From positions 1-64,000 of the forward strand of contig JALFAQ010000040.1 in NCBI GenBank assembly GCA_022772305.1: 64,000 nucleotides of DNA, in the 5' to 3' direction. Source of the DNA: Corynebacterium glucuronolyticum. Lineage in GTDB: Bacteria > Actinomycetota > Actinomycetes > Mycobacteriales > Mycobacteriaceae. Each line of letters opens with the position of its first letter. The stretch's first letter is position 1. Shown one piece after another: positions 1-9,398 of this stretch. The notes under the pieces were generated by a model, which was not told the origin of the DNA, made no database searches, and saw nothing but the letters and a program-made list of their open reading frames with translations. Made by a program: the position numbers and the translations under genes.

Positions 1-2069
1 TATCCGGCTGCTTGGAGCCTTCTTAGCTCCGCGTAGTATCCATCAGCACGTAACAGGGCTTCCGGCGAGCCGAATTCCACGAGCTTCCCATGGTCGAGTA
101 CGAGCACTTCATCCGCCAGCAGGGTACTAGGCAAACGGTGACTGACGATGACGGTAATCCCACCGTAACGTGCGTTGTCCTTAGCGATGCGTTCGTAAGC
201 GGAGAACAACCTCTTCTCTGATTCCGGGTCAAGCGCCGAGGTGGGTTCATCCAGAACCAGCAAGAGAGGATGCGGCCGCGTGCATCCTCGAGCCAAAGCA
301 ATTTTTTGCCACTGTCCACCAGAAAGCTGTGTGCCGCCGTCTTCCAAACCAAGTGGCGTGGATAGACCGTCAGGTAACGCCTCCAGAACATCCTCCACGC
401 CTGCGCGGGAGAGGGCTTGTGCAGCGACTTCTGAAGAACCGAATACACCATCGTGCCCGCCCACGCAGCCAAGCGTCAGTGCCTCAGCCACAATCATCCG
501 AGGCCGAAGGAAATCCTGGAAAACGGCCGAGACGCGAGAATGCCAATTTCTGATGCCCGACAGTACTTTACCATCCACAGCTATCTGGCCGTCGTAATCG
601 AGAAGACCGAGAAGGCACTGCGACAAAGTCGTTTTACCTGCACCGTTTTCTCCTACTACAGCCAACACATGACCGGCAGGGATGTGAAAGCTGAGGTCTG
701 ATACAGCAGGTGAATCATGCCCCGGATATGTGATGGTGAGGTGGTCGACATCGATGCCGTAGCGAAGTTCGTTGAAAAGCGACTGGTGCGGGAAAACCGC
801 AATCGGCGCTCCATCACCCGCACTGTAGCCGTCCGCTACTTTCTCTTGCTGGCTGGCAACACCGTCAGGGAGCGTCACAGGCTCTTCGTTCTTATTCGCT
901 GACTCATTGTTGTTATTTGCCTCGTTTGCCTGCATTGTCTCGATGTGCGAAGCCAACCACAAATAACGGTCAACGGCGTGCACGCTGCTCCCAAGAGCTG
1001 TCACGGAAGCCAATACCATCGCGAGAGAATTTGTGAGCTTGGGTACGAGTGCGCACGCGGCTGTAAGCTGCTCGATTGACACGTGGCCGTGGACGGTGTC
1101 CACCCCCATACTAATGAGGACGGCAGCAGCCACTGCGTAAAACACCACGCTCGACCCGATGGATACAGCCGCCTGTTTGTTGTCACGCACGTGGATCGGA
1201 GCCCGCCAGTTATGAACTCGCTTACGCAGAATTTCATGCAGATCAGATTGCGAATTGAGGGTTCGAAGGTCTGCGCTCATCTGCGGGTCGAGCCCCGCAC
1301 CCACGAGTTGTTGAATCTGGCGGATATAAGGCGCCGATGCGTCGTCTGCTTCTGCCTGCCAAGCCATCACCTTTGTTTGGAAGAGTGTCTCACCAAGCCC
1401 GGCAATAGCGACGAAAAGGAGGCGCCAGTCTGTCAGCACTGCAAGGACGAGCAGAACAACCTGGGAGATAAAAAGTGGGGCGACGTTTGCAAGGATGTTG
1501 TAGGACTGTCCAAGTGTGCCTTTCCTCGCGATCAGGAGCCCGAGCGCATCCGCGATTTTACTATCGTAAAAAACCGAAAGCGTCCGGGGCCGGGAGAGAT
1601 AGTCCGCTATCTCGCGATCAAAGTGATGTCCGATCTTGTCTGCAACGCGGAGCCGATAATGAACGCCCATCGCGGATAAAAAGGACGGCACGATTGAATA
1701 GACGGCAAGTCCTGCTAGAGAAAAAATGATGAGGGGTTCATCGTGGCGTGCAAGACCTCCCACGAGACCAGCTACGGCAAACGGATACAGGGTGGTGATA
1801 AGCGCGGAGATGAGGCCAGACATGGACAAAACCATTTCCCGCCGGGCAACGCTCCACCCAGAGGCGACGAGGTAGCGCAAGCAGCCGGCCGTGCCGGCTA
1901 TTTGCCCCCATATTCCGGTGCGCGTTTTATCTTCCTCGCCAACCGTAGAGTCTTCCACCACGTTTTCCTTTACGTCGTCGTCTTCGGCGTACACTGTGGC
2001 GTTTTCCACTTGAGGTCTGTCACTGGAATGTGCTGTTTTTCGGTTCTTACCGGATCGTGGTTTACTCAT
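1..2069 (-). CDS. ABC exporter, fused membrane and ATPase domains (3' end outside window)
   Basis: Export-type ABC half-transporter; the frame is open from an ATG at 2069 to the window edge, so the extreme C-terminus is missing. The N-terminal ~45 residues are hydrophilic and acidic, followed by a six-helix membrane domain (about residues 50-330) and a nucleotide-binding domain. Walker A (GENGAGKT) is near residue 475, then an LSGGQWQ signature, Walker B (LLLVLDEPTSALD) and the H-loop SHR near residue 641. The ATG overlaps the stop of the upstream ABC gene by 8 bp (ATGAGTAA), so the two are translationally coupled and probably form a heterodimer. Substrate unknown. The LSGGQWQ form is common among peptide, drug and siderophore exporters. 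A DtxR-like site upstream of the pair hints at iron control, which is inference. This half appears intact, but its partner is interrupted. Confidence 0.85.
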   Translation of the reverse strand, partial: MSKPRSGKNRKTAHSSDRPQVENATVYAEDDDVKENVVEDSTVGEEDKTRTGIWGQIAGTAGCLRYLVASGWSVARREMVLSMSGLISALITTLYPFAVAGLVGGLARHDEPLIIFSLAGLAVYSIVPSFLSAMGVHYRLRVADKIGHHFDREIADYLSRPRTLSVFYDSKIADALGLLIARKGTLGQSYNILANVAPLFISQVVLLVLAVLTDWRLLFVAIAGLGETLFQTKVMAWQAEADDASAPYIRQIQQLVGAGLDPQMSADLRTLNSQSDLHEILRKRVHNWRAPIHVRDNKQAAVSIGSSVVFYAVAAAVLISMGVDTVHGHVSIEQLTAACALVPKLTNSLAMVLASVTALGSSVHAVDRYLWLASHIETMQANEANNNNESANKNEEPVTLPDGVASQQEKVADGYSAGDGAPIAVFPHQSLFNELRYGIDVDHLTITYPGHDSPAVSDLSFHIPAGHVLAVVGENGAGKTTLSQCLLGLLDYDGQIAVDGKVLSGIRNWHSRVSAVFQDFLRPRMIVAEALTLGCVGGHDGVFGSSEVAAQALSRAGVEDVLEALPDGLSTPLGLEDGGTQLSGGQWQKIALARGCTRPHPLLLVLDEPTSALDPESEKRLFSAYERIAKDNARYGGITVIVSHRLPSTLLADEVLVLDHGKLVEFGSPEALLRADGYYAELRRLQAAG

Positions 2070-3912
2070 GACGGCTCTCCCCTAGTCCCAGCAAAGTGGC
2101 TTGCGTGTTAAATGCCTCGGCATATAGTCCACCATCGTGCATGAGCTGATCATGCGTACCTACCTCGGCTATTCCTCCCCCATCGAGGACAATAATTCGA
2201 TCACAACCGCGGACGGTTGCAAGCCTGTGTGTCACTAAAATCGTGGTGATTTTGCCACGGTTTCCCATCACTGAGGCATACATATCGGCCTCCGTCTTGA
2301 TGTCAAGTTTTGCCGTAGGCTCATCAAGAATGAGGACCTCAGCTTTGCTCGCGGTTCGAACAAAAGCGCGCGCAAGCCCGATGCGCTGCCACTGTCCTCC
2401 AGATAGCGACGAACCTTCGCTTTGGCTGATATCTAAAACGCCGGTACGGTGCATCAGTTCCGGAGATCCGGCCAGCTCCAATGCGTCACGAGCAGCATCC
2501 GCGACAGAGCCGTGTACACCTGCACCAATAGTGACATTTTCCATCACATTTAATGGGAGACGCGCGCCCTGCTGGTGAACGACCGCGAGTTTTCCTTCTG
2601 CTACACATTCCTCTGGCGATTATCCTCCAATTTCAATCGTGCCGGCCTCCGCTTTGTAGAGACCACAAAGAAGTTTCACTAGTGTCGATTTCCCACAGCC
2701 ATTTTTGCCGACGACCCCGACGACTTCTCCCGGCTGGACATCAAAGCTCACGTTTTTAAGTACGTTAGTGCCTCCCGGGTATCCGAACGTCAGCTCCCGC
2801 ACGTGTATGGCGCCTGCCTCCCCCACCGTCGCCTCGGGGGCCACTTGGTGTGATCGCACCACTGCGTCCCCGCCATCCCCATTCAGACTCTTGTTCCTCC
2901 AGCGTTCGTTTCCCTTACCGTCAGCTCCAGCCTCCACCTGGTGCCTCATACGCCGTAGTTCTTCCCACTGTTTCTTGTGCTGGGCAACGCGTATTTCAGC
3001 ATCGCCTCCGACCGGTCCCCATAGCCCCATTTGATCTACAGCTTGGATAAGCATGATGCAAGACCCCACCGTCAGCGCCCCAGTGAGCGCACCGTGGATA
3101 CTCCACAGCCAGCACCCCACAACGAAAGTGGAGGCGACACCGCTGGATAGATACACCGCACGAAGCTGTTTGTCCTGCTCTTCCCACATCGGCCACACTG
3201 CCTTATGCCACAGTTGGGAAAACCGTGACAGTGCTAAGGATCGTATTCCCCATACACGTGCTTCTCCCGCATTTCGCCAGTCGGTAAGCAGGCTGTTGTA
3301 CCAGGTAGCGTGAGAGAGGGCTTGCGAACCGGAGTCGTACAACGAAGCAAAAGCTTTCTCTCCATAGCTTTCCCACGTTGCTGCTGCCCACCACATCAAC
3401 CCGATGAGAGCCACCGCAATAAGCGGATTCCATGCAAGGACGACGCCTGTCACGCACAGTGCGCTTAACCGAGCATTGAAGATCTGGAACAAGGGCCCGA
3501 CCCCGACACTCCCGCTCATCTTCACAAGCTGGTTAGACACTGTCTCCAAGGTCGAACGCATTTGTGGGTTTTCTACTACCTCAAGCGTAGGTGAGCCGTA
3601 AATCGCCGCGTGAAGATCATCAAACTGTTGCTTTAGGAACCCAGAATTTGCTCTTTCCACTGCAACGTTTTGAATTCTTGGCATCGTCTTCGCCGCAAAC
3701 ATAGCAAGAGCCAGCACCGCAAGTATCGAAGCTGCGTGCCTAGCATCTTTTCCAGAATCAATAATCTCATCGACTAACGACTTTGTTGCAAAAAGGATTG
3801 CGACATTTGCCACTGCCGACGCGATAGCAGCCAAAAATGCTACTGAAACTGCGAGCTTTGCACCCTTAAAAATCGATCCGATATAAGAGGTATAGGAATA
3901 TAGTTTTTTCAT
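2062..3912 (-). pseudogene. ABC exporter partner, interrupted by an in-frame TAA
   Basis: A second export-type ABC half-transporter that would be 616 residues. Codons 1-430 (start ATG at 3912) give a membrane domain and the Walker A (GKNGCGKST) near residue 405. A TAA at 2620-2622 then stops translation. The same frame resumes with no shift: codon 456 is an ATG at 2547, and the rest carries the LSGGQWQ signature near residue 503, Walker B (VLILDEPTAKLD) and the H-loop THR. The break is therefore one nonsense codon between Walker A and the signature motif, not an indel. Each fragment lacks essential ATPase parts. Reassembly of the two pieces, readthrough, or a sequencing error cannot be excluded. 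The 3' end overlaps the next ABC gene by 8 bp. Confidence 0.85.
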
Positions 3913-4050
3913 GGATTTTTTATTTCTAGTTTTAGTTTCTCATAGGTGCCCTGTAACAAGCTCACCTCTAATGCTGACAAGCCTCGTTCGTAAGAAGGAA
4001 TAATTTTCCCTAGAAGGTAAGTTAAATTTCCCTGTCGCTTGGTGGGGGGA

Positions 4051-4069
4051 AAAGGTTAGCCCTACCTTC
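4051..4069. promoter_or_regulatory. Candidate DtxR/IdeR-type iron box
   Basis: An imperfect dyad (core AAGGTTAGCCCTACCTT) matches 13 of 19 positions of the DtxR consensus TTAGGTTAGSCTAACCTAA as I remember it. It lies 139 bp upstream of the minus-strand ABC start and directly abuts the ATG of a plus-strand MFS remnant. It may once have controlled one or both. The match is by eye and the right half-site is weak. Confidence 0.4.
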
Positions 4070-4225
4070 ATGGCTGATTACGGGTATCGTACGGCGTGCA
4101 TCCTCGGCGGAAGCCTCATGCTCCTAGGAGCATTTCTATCCATAAGGCTCTTTAAAAACGTGGACTGGGCTGGCGACTGCACGAGCGAAGATAGACAGGA
4201 TAAGTTGGCTGTAGATTCTGACTAG
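4070..4225 (+). pseudogene. Small ORF resembling the C-terminus of an MFS transporter
   Basis: A 51-codon frame beginning MADYGYRTACILGG and ending in a charged tail. It holds one hydrophobic segment (ACILGGSLMLLGAFLSI). The pattern of a G-Y-R-T turn, one helix, then a basic and acidic tail resembles the last helix of MFS permeases, so I read it as the remnant of a deleted transporter. It has no Shine-Dalgarno sequence; its ATG lies directly against the DtxR-like palindrome. It could be a real small membrane protein instead. Confidence 0.35.
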
Positions 4226-4303
4226 GTGATCGAGGGATGTCCTCGCTGTTATTAAAGACAACCCGGGACCGAACAACGTCCCTCGCCAGATGTCCGGCAA
4301 GCG

Positions 4304-4337
4304 AAAAGGCGCTAGGCAGTTAAGCCTAGCGCCTTTC
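4304..4337. terminator. Terminator after rpsO
   Basis: A perfect stem (AAAGGCGCTAGGC paired with GCCTAGCGCCTTT) around a 6-nt loop lies just past the rpsO stop. A-rich and T-rich flanks allow it to work in either direction. Confidence 0.85.
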
Positions 4338-4347
4338 TAAGTGCCTC

Positions 4348-4617
4348 TTAGCGGCGGAGACCGAGACGTGCGATGAGGTCACGGTAACGGTCAATGTCGC
4401 GGGAAGCCAGGTACTTAAGCAGGCCCTTGCGACGGCCGACGAGGAGCATCAGACCACGACGGGAGTGGTGGTCGTGACGGTGGTAACGCAGGTGCTCGGT
4501 CAGCTGGCTGATACGACGGGTAAGCAGCGCAACCTGAGCCTCGGGCGAACCGGTGTCGGTCTCGTGAAGGCCGAACTCCTTGAGGATTTCCTTCTTCTCT
4601 GCGGAAGACAGTGCCAT
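4348..4617 (-). CDS. rpsO: 30S ribosomal protein S15
   Basis: An 89-residue protein with the full S15 pattern: an N-terminal helix ending in [19 protein letters not shown], the [15 protein letters not shown] motif that binds 16S rRNA helices 20-22, and a C-terminal [12 protein letters not shown] segment. It binds early in assembly of the 30S platform. It is monocistronic here, with a strong terminator directly downstream. The conserved downstream partner in many bacteria, pnp, is not in this window on that side. Start ATG at 4617 follows a GGAG-like site. Confidence 0.97.
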   Translation of the reverse strand: MALSSAEKKEILKEFGLHETDTGSPEAQVALLTRRISQLTEHLRYHRHDHHSRRGLMLLVGRRKGLLKYLASRDIDRYRDLIARLGLRR

Positions 4618-4758
4618 GGGTTAAACTCCCTTAAATATTTCAGTCCGCATGATACGTTCACGTTTCATGTGCTCATCTGCTGCGGACCGCAGACAAACAC
4701 GAACTTTCGACATAGTAGTCGCAACCGCCTGCCAAGGCAAATGGCCTAACGAATATCC

Positions 4759-5727
4759 CTAGCCCGCTGTTTCAAAAAGACGACCCACGCGCACCATGAG
4801 TCCCCCGACGAATCGCTCGGCATCGACAATTACGGCCACGTGGTTTCTTTTCACCAGATCCTGCACACGCTGTTCGTTACCGATCGTTCTCCCACTACAA
4901 TCAACCTTCAGGTTCGTATCTAAATACGAAACAAGGCGTGGATCAAGAGCCACGGCTACGGCCAACGGATCATGGAGACCGCATCCGCCAAGATGTGGCG
5001 AGGTGGTTGCATACGCATCGATGTAGTAGTCAACAATGTCTGCATACACGGTACCTGCCCGCGTCCCCTGCTCTCTCCATTTTTTGGTGTGTTCCTTAGT
5101 TAGGAGGGTTTGCAGCGTGACATCGAGCCCCACCATCGTGATGTTGGTGCAGTGACAAAACAAAGTCGGCACCTGGATCCTGGGAAATCATCCGCTTCCG
5201 CTACAGCACTCACGTTTCCGGGGACGGTCAGCGCACCGCCCATGAGGACGATCCGTGCGTGAGCGACATCCTCGTACCGTTTCATTGCCTCGGCCACCGT
5301 CGTCAGTGCGCCAGTAGGGACGGTGGTGACATCATCGCCGAATCTCTGTACAGCCTCATGGAAAAAGCGGATAGCTGCATCGCCGCCGCCAGCGGTTTCT
5401 CCTTTTGTTGGGTCTTCCCGGATCGTGCCATGGTCGATCTCCACACCGCCCAGTCCATTGGCCACATGTATGAAACTAGAGCCTGTTGAGGGCGTAAACG
5501 GGGATTCAGGCCCCTACCCCACGGCCGATCGCAGCCGGGGATGACGGGTATGTCAGGGGAGCCAAGGAGAGAAAGAGCAGCGCGCGGGAGTTTCTCACCC
5601 CTTGCTTCACTGTGACGTTGCCATACGTTCCCGTTATCCCGATGAGTTCAGCACCAGGCGACCCTAGGAAGTAGGCGATGGCAAGCGCGTCGTCGATCCC
5701 CGTGTCGAGGTCGAGGATTATTTTCAC
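4759..5727 (-). pseudogene. Inosine/uridine-preferring nucleoside hydrolase, broken by several frameshifts
   Basis: Three pieces of one nucleoside hydrolase lie in alternating frames. Piece 1 (5727 to about 5580) carries the calcium-binding DLDTGIDDALAI motif. Piece 2 (about 5500 to 5200) carries SFIHVANGLGGVEI and MGGAL. Piece 3 (about 5190 to 4759) carries ITMVGLDVT and the active-site HDPLAVAVAL segment. At least three shifts are needed to rejoin them: near 5560, between 5490 and 5510, and near 5190. The GTG start overlaps the ribF stop (GTGA), so it was once translationally coupled to ribF. Purine or pyrimidine ribonucleoside salvage by this locus is therefore probably lost. Confidence 0.85.
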
Positions 5728-6737
5728 GGGTTGATTTCTTTCAGATGCTCGACTGGTTTTTCCGTGTTGGCGAGGATTTCTCGTGCCTTGGTGACATCAC
5801 GATCCATGGCGGTGAGCAGTTCATCAACACTGTCGAACTTCTCCATGCCGCGGAGATAATCGATGAACTCCACACGACAGTACCGGCCGTAGAGATCAGC
5901 ATGCTCATCGAGGACGAAGGACTCAACACTTCGACGCTCATCCCCGAAGGTGGGATTGCTGCCCACGGAGATAGCCGCCGGGTAGCGCACACCCGGCTCC
6001 ATGGTGCCGTCGATGGGCGCAGTTGAGGGAACCTCGTCGAGAACGGTGAAGAAACCCGCGTACACGCCATCGGTGGGGATGGCGACATCCGGCCCAAAGT
6101 ACATGTTCGCGGTGGGGTAACCCAGTTCGGCACCACCACGACCGGCACCCCGGACAACAAGCGAACGAACAGTAAACGGACGCCCGAGCGCCCAATTCGC
6201 CTTCTTTATGTCACCGTCAGCAAGAGCCTGGCGGATCATGGTGGAACAGATTCGCTCACCGCCCTCGGTAAGCAGCTCAACGATCTCCACTTCCACACCG
6301 TGCTTTTCGCCCAGTTCTTTGAGTGTCGTTGTGGTCCCTGCCGCGCGGTGACCGAAGGTAAAGTTCTCCCCCACGAGGACGGCGGCTGCGTTGATTATTT
6401 CCTGCAGCACGTGGACGAAAAAGTCTTCCGGCTCCAAGCTGGAAAGCTCACGGTCGAACTGAAGCGCCACGATATGATCCACGCCGAGTTCGTCCGCCCG
6501 GCGCGCTCTTTGCGACACAGTGCCGAGTATCGGCGGCATGGCTTGGGGTCGGATGACGGCAAGCGGGTGGGGGTCAAACGTAATCATCACGCATGGAAGG
6601 CCCAGTTCGTGGGCTTTCTCCACTGCACGGCAGATGAGTTTTTGGTGCCCGCGGTGGACACCATCAAAAACGCCGATGGTGACAACTGTCTTCCCGATGT
6701 CGTGCGGGAACGCATCTAATCCTGGCCAGATATTCAC
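5724..6737 (-). CDS. ribF: Bifunctional riboflavin kinase / FAD synthetase
   Basis: A 337-residue RibF that converts riboflavin to FMN and then FAD. The N-terminal nucleotidyltransferase domain has GVFDGVHRGHQ (the HxGH-like nucleotide site). The C-terminal riboflavin kinase domain begins near GRPFTVRSLVVRG and has the PTAN motif (GYPTANMY) and VEFIDYLRGM. The frame stays open upstream to 6974, but that would run into truB. The GTG at 6737 gives the family length and places the start about 45 bp from the divergent truB ATG. The 3' end overlaps the decayed nucleoside hydrolase by 4 bp. Confidence 0.95.
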   Translation of the reverse strand: MNIWPGLDAFPHDIGKTVVTIGVFDGVHRGHQKLICRAVEKAHELGLPCVMITFDPHPLAVIRPQAMPPILGTVSQRARRADELGVDHIVALQFDRELSSLEPEDFFVHVLQEIINAAAVLVGENFTFGHRAAGTTTTLKELGEKHGVEVEIVELLTEGGERICSTMIRQALADGDIKKANWALGRPFTVRSLVVRGAGRGGAELGYPTANMYFGPDVAIPTDGVYAGFFTVLDEVPSTAPIDGTMEPGVRYPAAISVGSNPTFGDERRSVESFVLDEHADLYGRYCRVEFIDYLRGMEKFDSVDELLTAMDRDVTKAREILANTEKPVEHLKEINP

Positions 6738-6782
6738 CCCTACGAGAGTAGTGCCTTTGGTGCTTCCGTATATTTTGGGGGT

Positions 6783-7664
6783 ATGACGAACGTGAGCAAA
6801 CTTGGTGGCCTTGTTTTGGTGGATAAGCCGGCGGGCATGACCTCGCACTCTGTGGTTGGGGCCGTCCGGCGTTATTTTGGCACGAAGAAGGTCGGCCATG
6901 CAGGAACATTGGATCCGATGGCCACAGGCTTGCTCGTTGTCGGGGTGGAGAGGGGCACCAAGTTTTTGGCGCACCTTGTTGCAGAGACAAAGACGTACGA
7001 GGCGACGGTTCGCCTCGGGGTGGAGACATCGACGGAGGACGCCGATGGTGAGGTTACCCGTACAGCAGATGCTAGCGGTGTCACCGACGAAGACATTGCC
7101 CGCGAGGTCAGCGCGCTAACCGGCGACATCATGCAGCGTCCGAGTTCTGTCAGCGCCATCAAGATCAACGGGAAGCGTGCGCACCAGCTCGTCCGCGAGG
7201 GCGAGACGGTCGAGATCCCTCCCCGCCCAGTCACCATCCACTCCTTCGAGATCCTCGAACGCGACGGCGACGATGTGCGCGTCCGCGTCCACTGCTCCTC
7301 CGGCACGTACATTCGCGCGCTTGCCCGCGATCTCGGCCATGCTCTCGGGGTGGGTGCGCATCTAATTGCTTTGCGACGCCTCACCGTCGGCCCCTTCAGC
7401 ATTGCGGAGGCCACCCCGCTTGCTCAGCTCGAGGACGCACCGGAGCTGTCGCTCACGCTCGATGAGGCGCTGCAGGCCTGCTATCCCCCGCTGGCGGTCA
7501 CCGAGGAGGAGGCGCAGGCGCTGAGCGAAGGTAAGTGGCTTGCACCGCGTGGCTTGAAAGGCACCCACGCGGTGGTCGCTCCCGATGGGCGATCCATCGC
7601 CCTGATCAAGGAACAGGGAAAGCGCCTCGCGACGGTATTCGTCGCCCGGCCAAGTACGTTGTAA
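6783..7664 (+). CDS. truB: tRNA pseudouridine(55) synthase
   Basis: A 293-residue TruB that makes pseudouridine 55 in the T-loop of tRNAs. The KVGHAGTLDPMATG motif holds the catalytic aspartate (D44). RPSSVSAIKINGKRAH and the SSGTYIRALARDLG motif follow. A C-terminal PUA-like domain (about residues 220-290) ends the protein. It is divergent from ribF over a short shared promoter region and convergent with pptT. truB next to pptT/pptH is also the M. tuberculosis arrangement. Confidence 0.97.
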   Translation: MTNVSKLGGLVLVDKPAGMTSHSVVGAVRRYFGTKKVGHAGTLDPMATGLLVVGVERGTKFLAHLVAETKTYEATVRLGVETSTEDADGEVTRTADASGVTDEDIAREVSALTGDIMQRPSSVSAIKINGKRAHQLVREGETVEIPPRPVTIHSFEILERDGDDVRVRVHCSSGTYIRALARDLGHALGVGAHLIALRRLTVGPFSIAEATPLAQLEDAPELSLTLDEALQACYPPLAVTEEEAQALSEGKWLAPRGLKGTHAVVAPDGRSIALIKEQGKRLATVFVARPSTL

Positions 7665-7698
7665 AGCCAACGGTGTAAGAATGCAGGTTTTGTCCTGC

Positions 7699-8355
7699 TT
7701 ACTCCACGGCAGTCGACGCAATGATGTAGCTATGCCTGCACACCCACTTGCCATGGATTGCGGGCATCGGCGTCGGACGCGCGAGTAAGACGGAGGTAAA
7801 CGTCCCGTCGGCGCGGAGAAGAACGTTCGCCTCGTCGAAGCCGAGCCACCGATGCGTCATGGGGAACCACGCCTTGTATGTAGCCTCCTTGGCGCAGAAC
7901 ATGAGGCGATCGGCGAAAGGGAAATCTGCAGAAAGCTCTTCGATGCAGTCCAGCTCCGGGCCGAAGGCAATCGACTCGACGATCTTTGGTGGCAGGGGTT
8001 CCGCCGGCTCCGCATCGAGCCCCATCGAACGGACGAGGAGACGCGGAGCGACAACCGCCGCGCGGAGCCCCTTCGTATGTGTCAGCGAACCCGACACCGA
8101 TGACGGCCACAGTGGCATGCCTCGGTCACCACGAAGAATGGGTTGCCCCGTGTCACGGTTCATTTCCCGCAACGCCTGGTGAGCACACCAGCGTGCGTCA
8201 CCGAATTCCGCCTTGCGGGAATCCACCGCGTGTGAGACGAGGGCTTTTTCCAGCGGGTGCAGCTTGCTGTAGTTAGTTAGGTCTAGCTTGTCTGGGTCGG
8301 TAAAGAGGTACGCGTAGTGCGCAGAAGGGGGAAACAGGAGTGGATCAAGCATCAT
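7699..8355 (-). CDS. pptT: 4'-phosphopantetheinyl transferase, PptT type
   Basis: A 218-residue Sfp/EntD-like transferase. It moves phosphopantetheine from CoA to acyl- and peptidyl-carrier domains, in this lineage FAS I and the Pks13-type mycolate condensing enzyme. The three family motifs are present: SGSLTHTKG, the Mg-binding GLDAEP, and FCAKEATYKAW. The double-ATG start at 8355/8352 overlaps the last codons of the upstream pptH by 11 bp, so the two are cotranslated. The 3' end converges on truB with a small GCAGG/CCTGC hairpin between them. Confidence 0.93.
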   Translation of the reverse strand: MMLDPLLFPPSAHYAYLFTDPDKLDLTNYSKLHPLEKALVSHAVDSRKAEFGDARWCAHQALREMNRDTGQPILRGDRGMPLWPSSVSGSLTHTKGLRAAVVAPRLLVRSMGLDAEPAEPLPPKIVESIAFGPELDCIEELSADFPFADRLMFCAKEATYKAWFPMTHRWLGFDEANVLLRADGTFTSVLLARPTPMPAIHGKWVCRHSYIIASTAVE

Positions 8356-9241
8356 TGTCCACCTCCAGCACGGGGTAGGGCCACGGCCGTCGCTGTTCTT
8401 CGTCTCTTTGTCCCCACTCCCTGGGGTAGCCTAGCGAGACTTCAATGTGTGGGATTCCATCGACCATTGTGACGCCCGGAATGTGCAAATGCCCAAAAAC
8501 ACACGCACTGGCCTGGTATCGCGCTGGCCACGTCCGTGTGTGGCGCGTCCCGCACCACAGCTGCAGTTCCCGGTAATACAAGCTCTCACATGGCTCTATA
8601 GCCAGTGGCCAGTGATTGATGAGGATGGTCTTCCCCTCAACCTTGGACAGCCGCTTGATGGAATACGCAAGCCTGTCCCAGCACCACCCACGGATATCGA
8701 CAAACGGTGCAATCGCGAACTCATCGGTCATGACAATTTCCCTGTCGTGGGCCGACTGGATGGCCTGCTCCACCGTCATACCCGGAAACCTAAACGTGTA
8801 ATCGTACAGCGTAAACAGCGGGACGATCGTGTGATCACCAAACACCGGGTACGGATCCTCAGGTGTGAGCACGTCAATGTCCCGACAACCCTGGACGAGT
8901 TCTTCGTACTTCTGCCTACCTGTGAAGGGATCCTTGCTGCGACAGTACAGCTCGTGGTTTCCCGGCACCCAGATGACCGTTTCAAATTTTGCACGCAGCG
9001 TACGCAAAACATCAATCACGAGCCCCGTGCGCTCGGCCACGTCCCCTGCGACAATAAGCCAGTCCCCCGGATTGCTCGGGTTGATGGTCTCGATCGGGTC
9101 CCGGTTTGCTTTCACCGCTGCGTGGAGATCGGATACAGCCCACAGGGTTTGCTTTCCACGATGGGTACGTGCTGCACTCCGTGGCTGTTCACCGGCGCGC
9201 GCCAACAGCGGCACTCGTGCGTGTGCCTTCGGCGAATCCAT
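8345..9241 (-). CDS. pptH: Metallophosphoesterase, probable phosphopantetheinyl hydrolase PptH
   Basis: A calcineurin-like phosphoesterase of 298 residues. Metal-site motifs appear in order: SDLHAAV, VAGDVAE, PGNHELY, NHWPL and GHLHIPG. Its overlap with pptT matches the M. tuberculosis pair, where Rv2795c (PptH) removes phosphopantetheine from carrier proteins and opposes PptT, so I assign that role from family and context. The ATG at 9241 has a clear GGAGAGG site 9 nt upstream. The frame stays open to 9316 but has no better start. Overlapping genes for adding and removing the same group should fix their ratio. Confidence 0.85.
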   Translation of the reverse strand: MDSPKAHARVPLLARAGEQPRSAARTHRGKQTLWAVSDLHAAVKANRDPIETINPSNPGDWLIVAGDVAERTGLVIDVLRTLRAKFETVIWVPGNHELYCRSKDPFTGRQKYEELVQGCRDIDVLTPEDPYPVFGDHTIVPLFTLYDYTFRFPGMTVEQAIQSAHDREIVMTDEFAIAPFVDIRGWCWDRLAYSIKRLSKVEGKTILINHWPLAIEPCESLYYRELQLWCGTRHTRTWPARYQASACVFGHLHIPGVTMVDGIPHIEVSLGYPREWGQRDEEQRRPWPYPVLEVDNDA

Positions 9242-9398
9242 AGCCTGTGTCCTCTCCAACGCGTATTCCGCGTAGTCGACGCGAAGGCCAGGCGTTGAGC
9301 CACCACGCTGCTCCACAGGCGGAAATTACTCCGCCGAGGCATTGGAACTGCATGTGCGGTGCTGCCGAGCCGGACCTTCGCGGCTTATAGGTGCCAGT

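Noticed and set aside
1083..1679. Plus-strand frames in the first 2 kb
   Set aside because: The minus-strand ABC gene is open through here but has no stop in the window; the plus frames are shadows.
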